This document shows, one piece after another, positions 1 to 8,706 of a stretch of DNA of 64,000 nucleotides (its first letter is position 1; each line of letters begins with the position of its first letter). The position numbers and the translations under genes are program-made. The stretch comes from Pseudomonadota bacterium (GTDB lineage Bacteria; Pseudomonadota; Gammaproteobacteria; Acidiferrobacterales; Acidiferrobacteraceae): the NCBI GenBank assembly GCA_021777335.1, contig JAJYDT010000006.1, forward strand, positions 1 to 64,000. Reading direction: 5' to 3'. Under the pieces are notes generated by a model. It was not told where the DNA came from. It ran no database searches and saw only the letters and a program-made list of their open reading frames with translations.

Positions 1-3
1 ACC

Positions 4-33
4 CCGCGTACCCGGTGTTTTCAGGGTACGCGG
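4..33 (-). terminator. Hairpin at the 3' end of the first gene (candidate terminator)
   Basis: A perfect 10-bp inverted repeat pairs 4-13 with 24-33 around a 10-nt loop. The loop contains the TGA stop of the minus-strand gene that ends at 21. The position suits transcript termination for that gene, but the U-tract that would settle it lies outside the window. Confidence 0.5.
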
Positions 34-401
34 AGGGCCTGCTCAGTGAACCCAAACGTTCCGCGCCAAGTCTGGCGGCGGAAGTCGATACGCAGCCAGT
101 GCGGTATGAACGCGGTAGAATTGACGATCGGGAAATCGGTAAGCGGCACCTCGTCATAGTCGCTCATCTGGCAGGTGCGCGTCATCACCGGACGGAATGC
201 CACCTCAAGATACGTGCCCGCCGCTACAAAACTACGGCTTCGGACCTGCTCATCGAAACGTACCCGCTTGCGAATCAGGCAGCTGAAATAAAGCTCCATC
301 TCGACCCGGAGCGGGTGTTCCCGTTGCTCGAGCATGCGCCGGGCAGCGGTGCTCCAGTCGATCTCAACCGGTTTTCCAGAGATCTCAATGATCATGCCCA
401 T
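21..401 (-). CDS. Small conserved-looking protein of unknown function
   Basis: A 126-residue soluble protein. The ATG at 401 follows a purine-rich AGGGGG about eight bases upstream, which supports this start. I see no signal peptide, membrane segment or recognised motif. The composition is ordinary (mixed charged and beta-forming residues), and a near-identical stretch is open on the opposite strand, as is common in GC-rich DNA. The minus frame is preferred because it has the ribosome-binding site and a hairpin over its stop codon. It is transcribed away from moaA. I do not recognise the family and give no function. Confidence 0.5.
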   Translation of the reverse strand: MGMIIEISGKPVEIDWSTAARRMLEQREHPLRVEMELYFSCLIRKRVRFDEQVRSRSFVAAGTYLEVAFRPVMTRTCQMSDYDEVPLTDFPIVNSTAFIPHWLRIDFRRQTWRGTFGFTEQALRVP

Positions 402-962
402 CGTGATGCCCCCTAGCGGCGTGGTTGAAGCGCTCGTGTTTTTTTACCATCATGCCCCCAGAAATCGCGTGACGGCAAGGCGCCAGCAGGGGCATAAATT
501 GCGTGCGGCTTATGGTCCCCCGTCGTGGAAGAAACCCCTTGTTTTCATTTTAGTACACTTTCGGGCACATCGGGGGGGCTTGAAGTGCCCCCATCTTTTT
601 TCTTTCGGTGCCCTTTTTTGCATTCATATCGGTCATCAGGGATGAAACGCCGGTCCTCCAGAACGGAGTCTTTCCCGGATCCGGTGTAGGAGGCCGCTCT
701 TTTGGGTACGCTGCCGCGCGCCCTGCGCTTGGCGGCATCTGCCGCATATTCGGGTCAGGGCGACGTATGTGAGTACCTCATTTTTTCCTAGATCCTGACC
801 CATAGAACCGCTGTAGGCCCTGTGGGTTCAGGTGTTTCGCGTTTCATTTGAGGCTGGCCAGTGGCTGCGGGCACTCGTGAATTGGCCGCTGCTACCGGGT
901 CGATTGCAAGAAGAAGTAGACTACCGGGACCACGAGCGGCGAGTGCGACATCGAGGGACTCT
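402..962. other. Intergenic region upstream of moaA with several hairpins
   Basis: No convincing gene is visible in these 560 bases. On the plus strand there is a terminator-like hairpin at 574-601. There are also two successive stem-loops directly upstream of moaA: 752-759 pairs with 794-801, and 805-809 pairs with 825-829. This suggests a structured 5' leader. I could not match it with confidence to the molybdenum-cofactor riboswitch consensus. Confidence 0.5.
574..601 (+). terminator. Terminator-like hairpin without an obvious upstream gene
   Basis: A GC stem of six pairs (574-579 with 587-592) with a 7-nt loop is followed by a run of six T at 596-601. A competing stem pairs 563-568 with 585-590, so the element could switch between two folds. 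No plus-strand gene precedes it in the window. It could end a small transcript starting between 402 and 570, or act as an attenuator. Confidence 0.45.
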
Positions 963-1943
963 ATGGATGCGCTGATCGACAGATTTCACCGACGAATCGA
1001 ATATGTCCGCGTGTCGGTGACAGATCGATGCGACCTTCGCTGCACCTACTGTCTGCCCAAGGGATTCAAGGAGTTTGACGAGCCCGAAGGGTGGCTCACG
1101 TTCGATGAGATCGAACGCATCCTGCGTGTCTTCGTTCGTCTCGGCGTACACCGCGTGCGCATCACAGGGGGCGAACCGCTCGTGCGGCGCAATGTTGTCG
1201 ACCTTGTCTCGCGTCTCGCCGGTCTCGGAATACCCGACCTCTCGCTCAGCACCAATGGCGTTCGGCTCGCGCGGCTTGCCAGGCCCTTGCGGGCGGCTGG
1301 GGTCTCGCGCCTCAATGTCAGTCTTGATTCCCTTCGTCCGGACCGGTTTTCGGAGATCACCGGCGGTGGCCGCCTGCGCAAGGTATGCGACGGCCTGATG
1401 GCCGCAAAGTCCGCTGGATTCTCACCGATCAAAATCAACACCGTTGCCATGAGGGGTGTCAACGATGATGAGTTTGAGGATCTGATCGAGTTCTGTATCG
1501 TGCACGGTTTCATGTGGCGGCTGATCGAGACCATGCCTATCGGCTCCACGGGGCGTGCGGCGCAGAAACAGTATTTGGACCTCCAGTCTGTGCGCCTGCG
1601 TCTTGCGGAGCGCTATGATCTTGTCCCGGTTGTTGTGCCTGGAGGTGGCCCGGCGCGCTATCTCCGCGTGTCCGGCACGGATCTTGTGATTGGTTTTATT
1701 ACACCTATCTCACAGCATTTCTGCGAGACCTGCAATCGTGTACGGCTTGCCGCCGACGGCACACTGTACCTATGTCTTGGACAGGAGCACAGCGTCGATC
1801 TGCGCGCGCTCTTGCGCGCGGATGCGAGCGACGAAGCGCTGGCCGAGACTATCGTGGCGGCGGTGGGACTCAAACCCGAACGCCACGAGTTCCATGAATT
1901 TCCGCAAAAGATCATGCGTCTTATGGCAAGAACTGGCGGTTAA
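963..1943 (+). CDS. moaA: GTP 3',8-cyclase MoaA
   Basis: Radical-SAM enzyme for the first step of molybdenum cofactor synthesis, converting GTP to 3',8-cyclo-GTP in the cytoplasm. The ATG at 963 is chosen over an upstream start at 861 because GAGGGA lies just before it and the resulting 326 residues match the family. The N-terminal cluster motif is C23-x3-C27-x2-C30. The C-terminal GTP-binding cluster has C254, C257 and C271, and the protein ends in the Gly-Gly pair needed for activity. No other moa genes are adjacent, so the pathway is scattered in this genome. The last two codons and the stop lie inside a terminator hairpin. Confidence 0.96.
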   Translation: MDALIDRFHRRIEYVRVSVTDRCDLRCTYCLPKGFKEFDEPEGWLTFDEIERILRVFVRLGVHRVRITGGEPLVRRNVVDLVSRLAGLGIPDLSLSTNGVRLARLARPLRAAGVSRLNVSLDSLRPDRFSEITGGGRLRKVCDGLMAAKSAGFSPIKINTVAMRGVNDDEFEDLIEFCIVHGFMWRLIETMPIGSTGRAAQKQYLDLQSVRLRLAERYDLVPVVVPGGGPARYLRVSGTDLVIGFITPISQHFCETCNRVRLAADGTLYLCLGQEHSVDLRALLRADASDEALAETIVAAVGLKPERHEFHEFPQKIMRLMARTGG

Positions 1944-1954
1944 CCGCCGTTTTT
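1935..1954 (+). terminator. moaA terminator overlapping the stop codon
   Basis: GGCGGTTAACCGCC at 1935-1948 is a perfect 14-base palindrome followed by GTTTTT. It contains the final Gly-Gly codons and the TAA of moaA. A second, perfect 9-bp hairpin follows (1960-1968 with 1979-1987), without a T-tract. Confidence 0.75.
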
Positions 1955-2012
1955 CCTGCGCAACCTCTCGTGTTCGGCAGAGGTTGCCCACAGGTACCCC
2001 GCCGTACGTTGC

Positions 2013-2041
2013 TTGACGGAAAAGGTCGTTTCTTCTATAAC
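2013..2041 (+). promoter_or_regulatory. Sigma-70 promoter for the DUF3015 gene
   Basis: TTGACG at 2013-2018 and TATAAC at 2036-2041 are separated by exactly 17 bases. They sit about 55 bases upstream of the ATG at 2097, which has a strong AGGAGGG ribosome-binding site. Confidence 0.75.
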
Positions 2042-2096
2042 GTGCTCCAAGCGCAAGTACGCGTGAAAAAACGATCATTGCCCAGGAGGGAGTACC

Positions 2097-2582
2097 ATGC
2101 GGAAGACGTTCGTTGTGGCTGCGATGCTCGCGGCTTCTCCATTGGCGTTTGCTGGCAATAACAATGTCGGATGCGGTGTAGGCACGATTATCTTCGACCA
2201 CCAAAGCGGTGTCGCACCTCAGGTGCTTGCCGTCACCACAAATGGGACCTTTGGGAACCAAACCTTTGGGATTTCCTCAGGGACTCTCGGATGCTCGAGG
2301 GATGGTGTCGTGGCAAATCCCGTGCGCGTGTCGATGTTCGTAGGTTCGAATATGGATCAGTTGGCGCGTAACATGTCGGCGGGTCATGGACAGAGTCTGA
2401 ATGCCCTGGCTGACCTTATCGGTATCAAGAACCACGAGAAGGTTGCGTTCTTCCAGCTCACCCAGCGCCATTTTGCGCAGATCGTTCCGACCGCGCATAT
2501 CACGGCTAAACAGATGGTCACGAATCTGAGCGCAGTGATGTCCTCAACACCGGAGTTCGCTCCATACGCACGTAACGTTTAA
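2097..2582 (+). CDS. DUF3015 family periplasmic protein
   Basis: A 161-residue secreted protein. Residues 1-19 form a clear signal peptide (MRKTFVVAAML, then cleavage after AFA). The mature part is rich in Gly, Asn and Ser, with the Gly-Cys-Gly and Leu-Gly-Cys-Ser cysteine pair characteristic of DUF3015. The family has no established function. It has its own promoter and an excellent AGGAGGG site, suggesting abundant expression. A terminator-like hairpin directly after it separates it from the DUF4105 gene. Such small secreted proteins often sit beside DUF4105 genes, so a shared envelope role is possible but inferred. Confidence 0.8.
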   Translation: MRKTFVVAAMLAASPLAFAGNNNVGCGVGTIIFDHQSGVAPQVLAVTTNGTFGNQTFGISSGTLGCSRDGVVANPVRVSMFVGSNMDQLARNMSAGHGQSLNALADLIGIKNHEKVAFFQLTQRHFAQIVPTAHITAKQMVTNLSAVMSSTPEFAPYARNV

Positions 2583-2590
2583 GGTTTTAC

Positions 2591-2630
2591 GCGCCCCGGT
2601 GGTCCATTGCCGGGGCGCGCTTTTGTTTTT
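2591..2630 (+). terminator. Intrinsic terminator overlapping the DUF4105 start
   Basis: A perfect 9-bp GC stem (2591-2599 with 2610-2618) is followed by a T-rich tract at 2621-2630. It ends the DUF3015 transcript, yet the GTG at 2599 and the first codons of the next gene lie within it. The hairpin therefore either terminates or hides that start. Confidence 0.8.
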
Positions 2631-4527
2631 GCTTGCGGTTACCTGCCTGTACGCATCACCTGCTTTTGCCGGCGTGCACGGAAAGAATCCCTATCTCGTC
2701 GAGCTGATTCACCGTGCCCAGGCGCTGCATCTCGCGCATCGCCCCGGCTGGCTTGCGCTTGGGCTCTATAACCGCGGTATGTTTGGTGGTTACGCCAGCG
2801 AGTCGGATGATCCTAAGTTCTTCGCGGCCAGGAACGGCGCGCATCATCCTGGGGCCGAACTCAAGGCAACACTTGCGTCTTTCTTCTCAAAAGCGAAAAG
2901 CAATGCGCGGATGCAGAACCCGCAATGCCGTTTCATCGCCCGCTACCATTGGCTTGACAGCAAACTCCATTTCAATCCACATGATCTGCCACCGCGCCGA
3001 TGCGCGCGCTTCCATGCGTGGTACCGTGCCCTTGCCCCCCGTTCGATTGACGTCGTATTTCCCGCAGCGAATGTGAACAACCCGTCGTCGATGTTCGGCC
3101 ATCTCTTCCTGCGCGTGAACAGTCGCCGCCGAAACGCCCGAAACGCACTGCTTTCGTACTCGGTGAGCTACGCCGCCGACATCAACAAAGGAGACCCAGG
3201 CATCCTGTTCGCGTACAAAGGATTGTTCGGGGGTTACCCGGGGAGTTTCACCATGAGCCCCTACTATGCAAAGGTGCGCGAGTATGGCAGTTTCCATAAT
3301 CGGGACATCTGGGTGTACCCGCTACACATCACGAGACCCGAGATGAAGCAGCTGCTGCGGGAGGTCTGGGAGCTGGGCCCGGTGCAGTTTCCGTATTATT
3401 TTTTCAGCCGCAACTGCGCCTCGCAGGACCTTAATCTGCTCACCGGCGCGAATCCGTCGCTCCATCTGTTTCGGCCTTTCCATGGCTGGATCATTCCGAG
3501 CGACGCGGTGCGTGTGCTTTGGAGAAAAGGGCTCCTTGGCCCGGCGCGGTATCGTCCGTCACTTCGCACGCGGCTAAAGGCGCGCCTTGCGCACCTGTCT
3601 TCGGCCGAGCAGCGGATGGTGAAGCCCGTGGCGGCGGGTGCACGGCCGCCGGCGTTCCGCGCGCTCTCCGGTCAATCACAGGCTCGTGTGCTTGATGCCG
3701 CGTATGCCTATGTCCATTACCAGTATCTCAGGGGCGACGATCTCGGTCCTGATGGGCGTAAACGCGCAGCCCGAGCGCAGCGCGCCTTGCTGCTCGCCCG
3801 TAGCCAACGCCCCAGTCCGCCGCCACAGCCGGCATTGAGGACGCCAGCGCCTCCCCAGGAGGGACATGAGAGCGAGCGTCTCCTGATTGGGGTTGGGGTG
3901 CGCGGGCACCGAGGCTACCAGGATCTCGCGTGGCGGCCTGCGTATCACGACCTGCTGGATCCCGGGCGCGGCTATACCCCGGGCGCACAGATCGATTTTC
4001 TTGATCTTCGGCTACGCCACTATGCGGACCGGCATGGGGTCCAGTTAGAACGCCTTCGGCTCGTGGACATCGTGTCGCTTGCGACGCGTAACCGATTTTT
4101 TCACCCTTGGTCGTGGAGCATCGAGACCGGACTGACCCGTCGCCAGGTGACACCAAACAGCGACCCCGTGCTCTTCAATGTTGTCGGTGGCGGCGGCGTA
4201 ACCTATGGGCGACTCAGCCGCTTCGTGGTCTACGGGTTCGTCGACGGCGCCGCCGAGGCCGGCCGTGGTCTTCAGCCAGGCTACGCAATCGGTGTGGGTC
4301 CCGAAATAGGCCTGCTCGCGCGGCCGGCAAGACGTTGGCGGATTCGTGCGTTCGTCCGGGCCATCCAGTTTCCGGAGGGAGACAGCCATCTTGAAACCGA
4401 GGCTGCGCTCGAGCAAAGCCTCTCCTTTGGTCGCGACCATGCGCTGAGATTCGATCTTTACCGCAAGCGGGAATTCTCCTCGTCTTGGGACCAATATGAG
4501 ATCTCCTGGTCAATCTTCTTTTTCTGA
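2599..4527 (+). CDS. Lnb N-terminal-domain (DUF4105) protein with predicted outer-membrane barrel
   Basis: A 642-residue exported protein with a signal peptide at residues 1-24 (cleavage after AFA). The DUF4105/Lnb periplasmic domain spans roughly 40-330 and carries the family motif around H168 (SSMFGHLF) and C273 (SRNCASQ), a likely catalytic pair. A Pro-rich linker near 410-425 precedes about 215 residues of alternating polar and aromatic stretches ending in Phe-Phe-Phe. That terminal aromatic residue is typical of outer-membrane beta-barrels. A DUF4105-containing protein of Bacteroides is described as a lipoprotein N-acyltransferase; whether that applies here is unknown. The start is uncertain: GTG 2599 lies in a hairpin, and a TTG at 2623 would shorten the signal peptide and remove its only Arg. 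Confidence 0.78.
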   Translation: MVHCRGALLFLLAVTCLYASPAFAGVHGKNPYLVELIHRAQALHLAHRPGWLALGLYNRGMFGGYASESDDPKFFAARNGAHHPGAELKATLASFFSKAKSNARMQNPQCRFIARYHWLDSKLHFNPHDLPPRRCARFHAWYRALAPRSIDVVFPAANVNNPSSMFGHLFLRVNSRRRNARNALLSYSVSYAADINKGDPGILFAYKGLFGGYPGSFTMSPYYAKVREYGSFHNRDIWVYPLHITRPEMKQLLREVWELGPVQFPYYFFSRNCASQDLNLLTGANPSLHLFRPFHGWIIPSDAVRVLWRKGLLGPARYRPSLRTRLKARLAHLSSAEQRMVKPVAAGARPPAFRALSGQSQARVLDAAYAYVHYQYLRGDDLGPDGRKRAARAQRALLLARSQRPSPPPQPALRTPAPPQEGHESERLLIGVGVRGHRGYQDLAWRPAYHDLLDPGRGYTPGAQIDFLDLRLRHYADRHGVQLERLRLVDIVSLATRNRFFHPWSWSIETGLTRRQVTPNSDPVLFNVVGGGGVTYGRLSRFVVYGFVDGAAEAGRGLQPGYAIGVGPEIGLLARPARRWRIRAFVRAIQFPEGDSHLETEAALEQSLSFGRDHALRFDLYRKREFSSSWDQYEISWSIFFF

Positions 4528-5413
4528 ATGGCGGCTCGTGGCTGCTGCCATTGCTGCAGCCCTGCTCGCGGCGTGCAGCTCGGTATTCTTTCAGCCCACC
4601 CGCGCCTATCCCTTTACTCCGGCCAGTATCGGGCTTCGCTACCGCACCCTCCAGTTCCGCTCCGGCCCGGATCTTTTGACCGGCTGGTTCCTGCCGGCCG
4701 TGGGTTGCGCACGGGGAAGCATCCTGTTCGCACACGGCAATGGCCAGAACATGGCGATGCAGATTGGGTCGGTTTACTGGCTCCCAGCGGTGCACTACAA
4801 CGTGTTCGCGTTCGACTACCGGGGTTATGGTGCGTCCACCGGAACGCCTACCTTCGCGGGTGCCATCACGGACGTGCAGCGGGCGCTCACCGTACTTACC
4901 CATATGCCCGGGGTGGACCCGCACCGTATCGTCGTGTTCGGACAGAGTCTTGGCGGAGCGTTTGCAATCTACGCGGTGGCGCATCTACCCCATCCACGGG
5001 CTGTGCGCGCACTGGTGACGGAGGGTGCATTTGCCGATTACCGCGAGATTGCCCGGCAGACGCTTGGTCGCTTCTGGCTCACGTGGCTGGTCAAGTGGCC
5101 GCTGTCCTATGTGGTTCCGGACCGGTTCAGCCCCGTGAGAGCGATCGCCTCGGTTGCGCCGATCCCGGTATTAATCATTGATAGTGCTCACGATCATGTC
5201 GTTCCGGTGACGAACGCCTACCAGCTGTACCAGGCAGCGAGGCCTCCGAAACAGCTATGGATCGTGCACCATGGGGGCCATATCCAGGCGTTCAACTATC
5301 TCAACCATCGCCTGCGGTTTATCGCGTACCTGCGCCAGCTGCTTGGGCCCTCTTCGTGCGCGCGGCACGCTGGCGCAATCAGTCCGCGGGGTAATGCACC
5401 TCGCCCCCGGTAA
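4496..5413 (+). CDS. Lipoprotein alpha/beta hydrolase
   Basis: A 305-residue serine hydrolase. The N-terminus has a hydrophobic stretch ending in LLAAC with C27 as the probable lipidated cysteine, so it should be anchored in the envelope. The alpha/beta-hydrolase fold is shown by the oxyanion motif HGNG near 80, the nucleophile elbow GQSLGG (S151), an acid at D233 in a His-Asp-His-Val-Val-Pro context, and H262 in GGH. The substrate is unknown; similar proteins are annotated as peptidase- or esterase-like. It overlaps the end of the DUF4105 gene by 32 bases, so the two are translationally coupled. It also runs 35 bases into the convergent DUF488 gene. Confidence 0.82.
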   Translation: MRSPGQSSFSEWRLVAAAIAAALLAACSSVFFQPTRAYPFTPASIGLRYRTLQFRSGPDLLTGWFLPAVGCARGSILFAHGNGQNMAMQIGSVYWLPAVHYNVFAFDYRGYGASTGTPTFAGAITDVQRALTVLTHMPGVDPHRIVVFGQSLGGAFAIYAVAHLPHPRAVRALVTEGAFADYREIARQTLGRFWLTWLVKWPLSYVVPDRFSPVRAIASVAPIPVLIIDSAHDHVVPVTNAYQLYQAARPPKQLWIVHHGGHIQAFNYLNHRLRFIAYLRQLLGPSSCARHAGAISPRGNAPRPR

Positions 5414-5942
5414 CGCGCGCAAACGGGGTGAGGTTCCAAGGGCGCGGGCGTCCTCGTCGCGGGATCTCGGCCACTGGCTCACCTAGGGCGAGCAGCGCAT
5501 CTGCCAGGAGGCGTCGGTGGCAGCGGAATGGAGAGCCCTCGGCGCACATAAAAGCGATCCGGCTGCCGTTGTGGGTCGCTGAGACCCAGTGTGCCAGCGC
5601 CTCCCGGAACTCAGTGGTCTGCATATGATCCGCGTAGCCCCGGAATCCGGAGTGTCTCCAGGCCGTATTGGGCGAATTGGGGCGTGGTCGTCTCAGGCCG
5701 CCCAGCGATGGTTCGTGGAGGTAGCCGACGGCTGCTGCATGCAATGCGGCGGCGAATGGCTCACTATTGAACTGGGGGTTCATGCGTGAACGCGGAATGG
5801 TGCGTACGTCTACAAGCAGAGAGATCTGCTGCGCCTTCAGTGAGCTGATTAGCTCCTCCTGATCGCGCGTTGAATGACCAAGGGTGAAGAGGCGAAACGG
5901 GTGCGTGAACATGGGCATCAGTCGGTAAAGTCCGCACCCCAT
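5379..5942 (-). CDS. DUF488 family protein
   Basis: A 187-residue cytoplasmic protein of the DUF488 family. It shows the N-terminal TLGHSTR motif, VDVRTIPRSRMNPQFN (a characteristic Asp-Val-Arg segment), and the C-terminal MCAEGSPFRCHR motif with two Cys and His-Arg. The family has no agreed biochemical role. ATG 5942 gives the longest form. An in-frame ATG at 5912 gives a form starting MFTHPFRLFTLGHS, and no clear ribosome-binding site separates the options. It is convergent with, and overlaps, the lipoprotein hydrolase gene. Confidence 0.85.
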   Translation of the reverse strand: MGCGLYRLMPMFTHPFRLFTLGHSTRDQEELISSLKAQQISLLVDVRTIPRSRMNPQFNSEPFAAALHAAAVGYLHEPSLGGLRRPRPNSPNTAWRHSGFRGYADHMQTTEFREALAHWVSATHNGSRIAFMCAEGSPFRCHRRLLADALLALGEPVAEIPRRGRPRPWNLTPFARVTGGEVHYPAD

Positions 5943-6058
5943 GATAACGGCTGGAGTGTTCCGGGTGAACGGGCACAGGCTCCGCGGCGTATCGCTAACG
6001 CCATTGTTTAAGGTATTCTTCGCGCTCTTTTGGCGTCCACAGACAAATGGGTTCTGGA

Positions 6059-7157
6059 ATGAACGATCTCAATCCACTGTTTTTCCGCATCAAGGATCTG
6101 CGCGTACGGCTCGACGTGCTCCGGGGGTATCTTTGACCTTGCCACCAAGAGTGAGCGTCTGACTGAGGTACGCCGTGAGCTCGAGCAGCCGGATCTTTGG
6201 AACCGGCCTGAGCTGGCACAGGCGTTGGGCCGGGAGCGCGCCCGGCTTGAGAGCGAGATTGGCGGTGTGGCATCCATCGAGACAGGGCTCGGCGAGGCCG
6301 AGGGGTTGCTCGAGCTTGCGAAGAGCGAGGGCGATGCCGGGCTCGTGCCGGAGATCGAGCACGATCTGGACCGCCTTGGGACGAGTCTAGAGGCGCTCGA
6401 ATTCAAACGCATGTTTTCCGGTGAGATGGATGCGCGTAACGCCTTCCTCGACATTCAGGCGGGGTCTGGAGGCACCGAGGCGCAAGACTGGGCCAACATG
6501 CTTTTGCGCATGTACCTGCGCCTGGGCGAGCGGCGCGGTTTCGATGTGGAGCTACTCGAAGTATCGCCCGGGGAGGTCGCGGGGATCAAAAGCGCGACGC
6601 TGAAATACGCTGGCGAGTATGCCTATGGGTTCCTGCGCACTGAGACTGGTGTCCATCGCCTAGTGCGGAAGTCGCCCTTTGACTCGGGAAATCGGCGTCA
6701 CACGTCGTTCGCGTCCGTTTTCGTGTATCCCGAGATCGACGATTCCGTCTCGATCGACATCAATCCGGCGGATCTTCGTGTCGATACCTACCGGGCGAGC
6801 GGTGCTGGCGGCCAGCATGTCAACCGGACTGATTCTGCAGTGCGTATCACGCATATTCCGACTGCGGTTGTCGTGCAGTGTCAGAGCGATCGGTCGCAGC
6901 ACAAGAACCGAGCCGAGGCAATGCGTATGCTTCGGGCGCGACTCTACGAGGCAGAAATGCAGAAACGCCGGGAAACCCAACAGAAACTCGAGGAAGGCAA
7001 GGCGGACATCGGGTGGGGCAGCCAGATCCGGTCGTATGTGCTCGATCAGTCCCGGATCAAGGATCTGAGAACAGGCATCGAAGTCGCAAATACCCAGGCT
7101 GTGCTCGACGGTGATCTCGTCAAGTTCATCGAGGCAAGCCTGAAGAGCGGTCTCTGA
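6059..7157 (+). CDS. prfB: Peptide chain release factor 2 (programmed +1 frameshift)
   Basis: Release factor for UGA and UAA codons. Zero-frame translation starts at ATG 6059 and runs 25 codons to an in-frame TGA at 6134-6136. The ribosome must slip +1 at CTT-TGA-C into the frame that continues to 7157. The slippery site carries the classic internal Shine-Dalgarno-like GGGGG directly before TATCTTTGAC. The joined product is 365 residues, the E. coli RF2 length. The stop-codon-reading SPF tripeptide is present (RKSPFDS), and the peptidyl-transfer GGQ falls at residues 250-252, as in E. coli. High cellular RF2 favours termination at the TGA, giving autoregulation. lysS follows 29 bases later, as in many Gammaproteobacteria. 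Confidence 0.97.
6119..6137 (+). promoter_or_regulatory. prfB: RF2 programmed frameshift signal
   Basis: CTCCGGGGGTATCTTTGAC contains the SD-like G-run (6123-6127), then TAT, the slippery CTT (6131-6133), the TGA stop (6134-6136) and the favourable C after it. Fifteen of these bases match the E. coli site; only the two bases before the G-run differ. Confidence 0.95.
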
Positions 7158-7186
7158 AAGAGTCAGGCGAGGGGGAGGACATCATC

Positions 7187-8689
7187 ATGTCGGGCGAAGA
7201 CCGCAACCTGTATGCTGACGAAAACGCACAGATCGCGCAACGGCGGGCAAAGCTTGCCGAGTTGCGCACAAATGGAACTGCATTTCCGAACGATTTCCGC
7301 AGGGACGCACTCGCGGGCGATCTCCATTTACGCCATGGAAGCGCGCCTCCCGAGGTGCTCGACCGGGAAGGCATAACGGTCCGTATAGCCGGACGTCTCA
7401 TGGCCAAACGCATCATGGGTAAGGCAAGCTTCGCCCAGATCCAGGATATGTCCGGGCGCATACAGCTCTTTTTGCAGCAAGATGCGCTCCCAACAGGGCT
7501 CTACGAGCGATTCAAGCACTGGGACCTCGGGGACATTCTTGGCGTGGAAGGCACGCTCTTCAAGACTAAGACCGGCGAGCTCAGTATCCGCGTTCTCCGT
7601 GCAAGGCTGCTCACAAAGTCGCTGAGGCCACTGCCGGAAAAATTCCACGGGCTGAGCGACCAGGAGTTGCGCTACCGGCGCCGTTACCTTGATCTCATTG
7701 TGAATGAGCAGACGCGGCGGGTGTTCCGGGCGCGATCCCAGGTAGTGCTTGGGTTACGCGAGTTCCTCGGTACGCGGGGATTTTTTGAGGTCGAGACTCC
7801 CATGATGCACGTTATGCCGGGAGGCGCCGCGGCGCGCCCATTCGTCACTCATCACAATGCGCTCGATATGACACTCTACCTGCGGATTGCCCCTGAGCTT
7901 TACCTCAAGCGCCTCGTCGTCGGTGGCCTTGAACGGGTGTTCGAGATCAACCGCAATTTCCGGAATGAAGGCCTCAGTACGCGGCACAATCCGGAATTCA
8001 CCATGTTGGAATTTTACGAGGCCTATGCCGACTATCAGGATCTCATGGATCTGACGGAGGTCATGATACGTGATCTCGCCGTGCGTGTTGTGGGATCCCT
8101 CACCGTGCCTTATCAGGGCGAACAGTATGATCTTGCGCCCCGGTTCCGCCGATTCACGGTGGAGGAGGCGATTCTGAGCTTCAATCCGGGGATCGAGCAA
8201 GGTGCCCTTCGGGACGCCAACAGGCTGAGGCAGATTGCGCAGGCCGCCGGTATTCCAGTGAAGCCCGACTTCGGCGCGGGTAAACTTCAGATCGAGATCT
8301 TCGAGAAGACGGTGGAGGCGAGACTCCGCCAGCCGACCTTCGTGACAGGCTATCCGGCAGAGGTCTCACCCCTTGCACGGCGCAACGACGCAGATCCGTT
8401 TGTGACCGATCGTTTCGAGTTTTTTGTCGGGGGTCGGGAGATCGCGAACGGGTTTTCCGAGCTCAACGACCCCGAGGAACAGGCGCGCAGGTTCGCGCAA
8501 CAGGCCGAGGAAAAGGCGGGCGGCGACGAGGAGGCCATGCCGGCCGACATGGATTACGTGGAAGCGCTCGAATATGGGTTACCGCCGGTCGCTGGTGAGG
8601 GGATCGGCGTCGACCGTCTCGTCATGCTGCTCACGGATTCAGCCTCAATCCGGGATGTGATCCTGTTTCCCCACCTGCGCCCCGAGTAG
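7187..8689 (+). CDS. lysS: Lysyl-tRNA synthetase, class II
   Basis: Charges tRNA-Lys in the cytoplasm. At 500 residues it has the N-terminal OB-fold anticodon-binding domain (roughly 55-150, with [18 protein letters not shown]) and the class II catalytic core. Motif 2 is [18 protein letters not shown], and motif 3 near the C-terminus is [12 protein letters not shown]. The [21 protein letters not shown] segment is typical of LysRS. A GGGGGAGGA ribosome-binding site precedes the ATG. It follows prfB, the conserved arrangement, and miaA follows closely. Confidence 0.97.
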   Translation: MSGEDRNLYADENAQIAQRRAKLAELRTNGTAFPNDFRRDALAGDLHLRHGSAPPEVLDREGITVRIAGRLMAKRIMGKASFAQIQDMSGRIQLFLQQDALPTGLYERFKHWDLGDILGVEGTLFKTKTGELSIRVLRARLLTKSLRPLPEKFHGLSDQELRYRRRYLDLIVNEQTRRVFRARSQVVLGLREFLGTRGFFEVETPMMHVMPGGAAARPFVTHHNALDMTLYLRIAPELYLKRLVVGGLERVFEINRNFRNEGLSTRHNPEFTMLEFYEAYADYQDLMDLTEVMIRDLAVRVVGSLTVPYQGEQYDLAPRFRRFTVEEAILSFNPGIEQGALRDANRLRQIAQAAGIPVKPDFGAGKLQIEIFEKTVEARLRQPTFVTGYPAEVSPLARRNDADPFVTDRFEFFVGGREIANGFSELNDPEEQARRFAQQAEEKAGGDEEAMPADMDYVEALEYGLPPVAGEGIGVDRLVMLLTDSASIRDVILFPHLRPE

Positions 8690-8706
8690 AGCGCAAGGAG
8701 GCGCCG

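Noticed and set aside
640-962. Molybdenum-cofactor riboswitch before moaA
   Set aside because: Stem-loops are present, but I could not match the conserved bases from memory, so it is recorded only as an unexplained structure.
6225-7157. prfB as a plain 310-residue gene starting at 6225
   Set aside because: The upstream ATG 6059, the in-frame TGA and the slippery site show that the gene starts earlier and needs a +1 frameshift.
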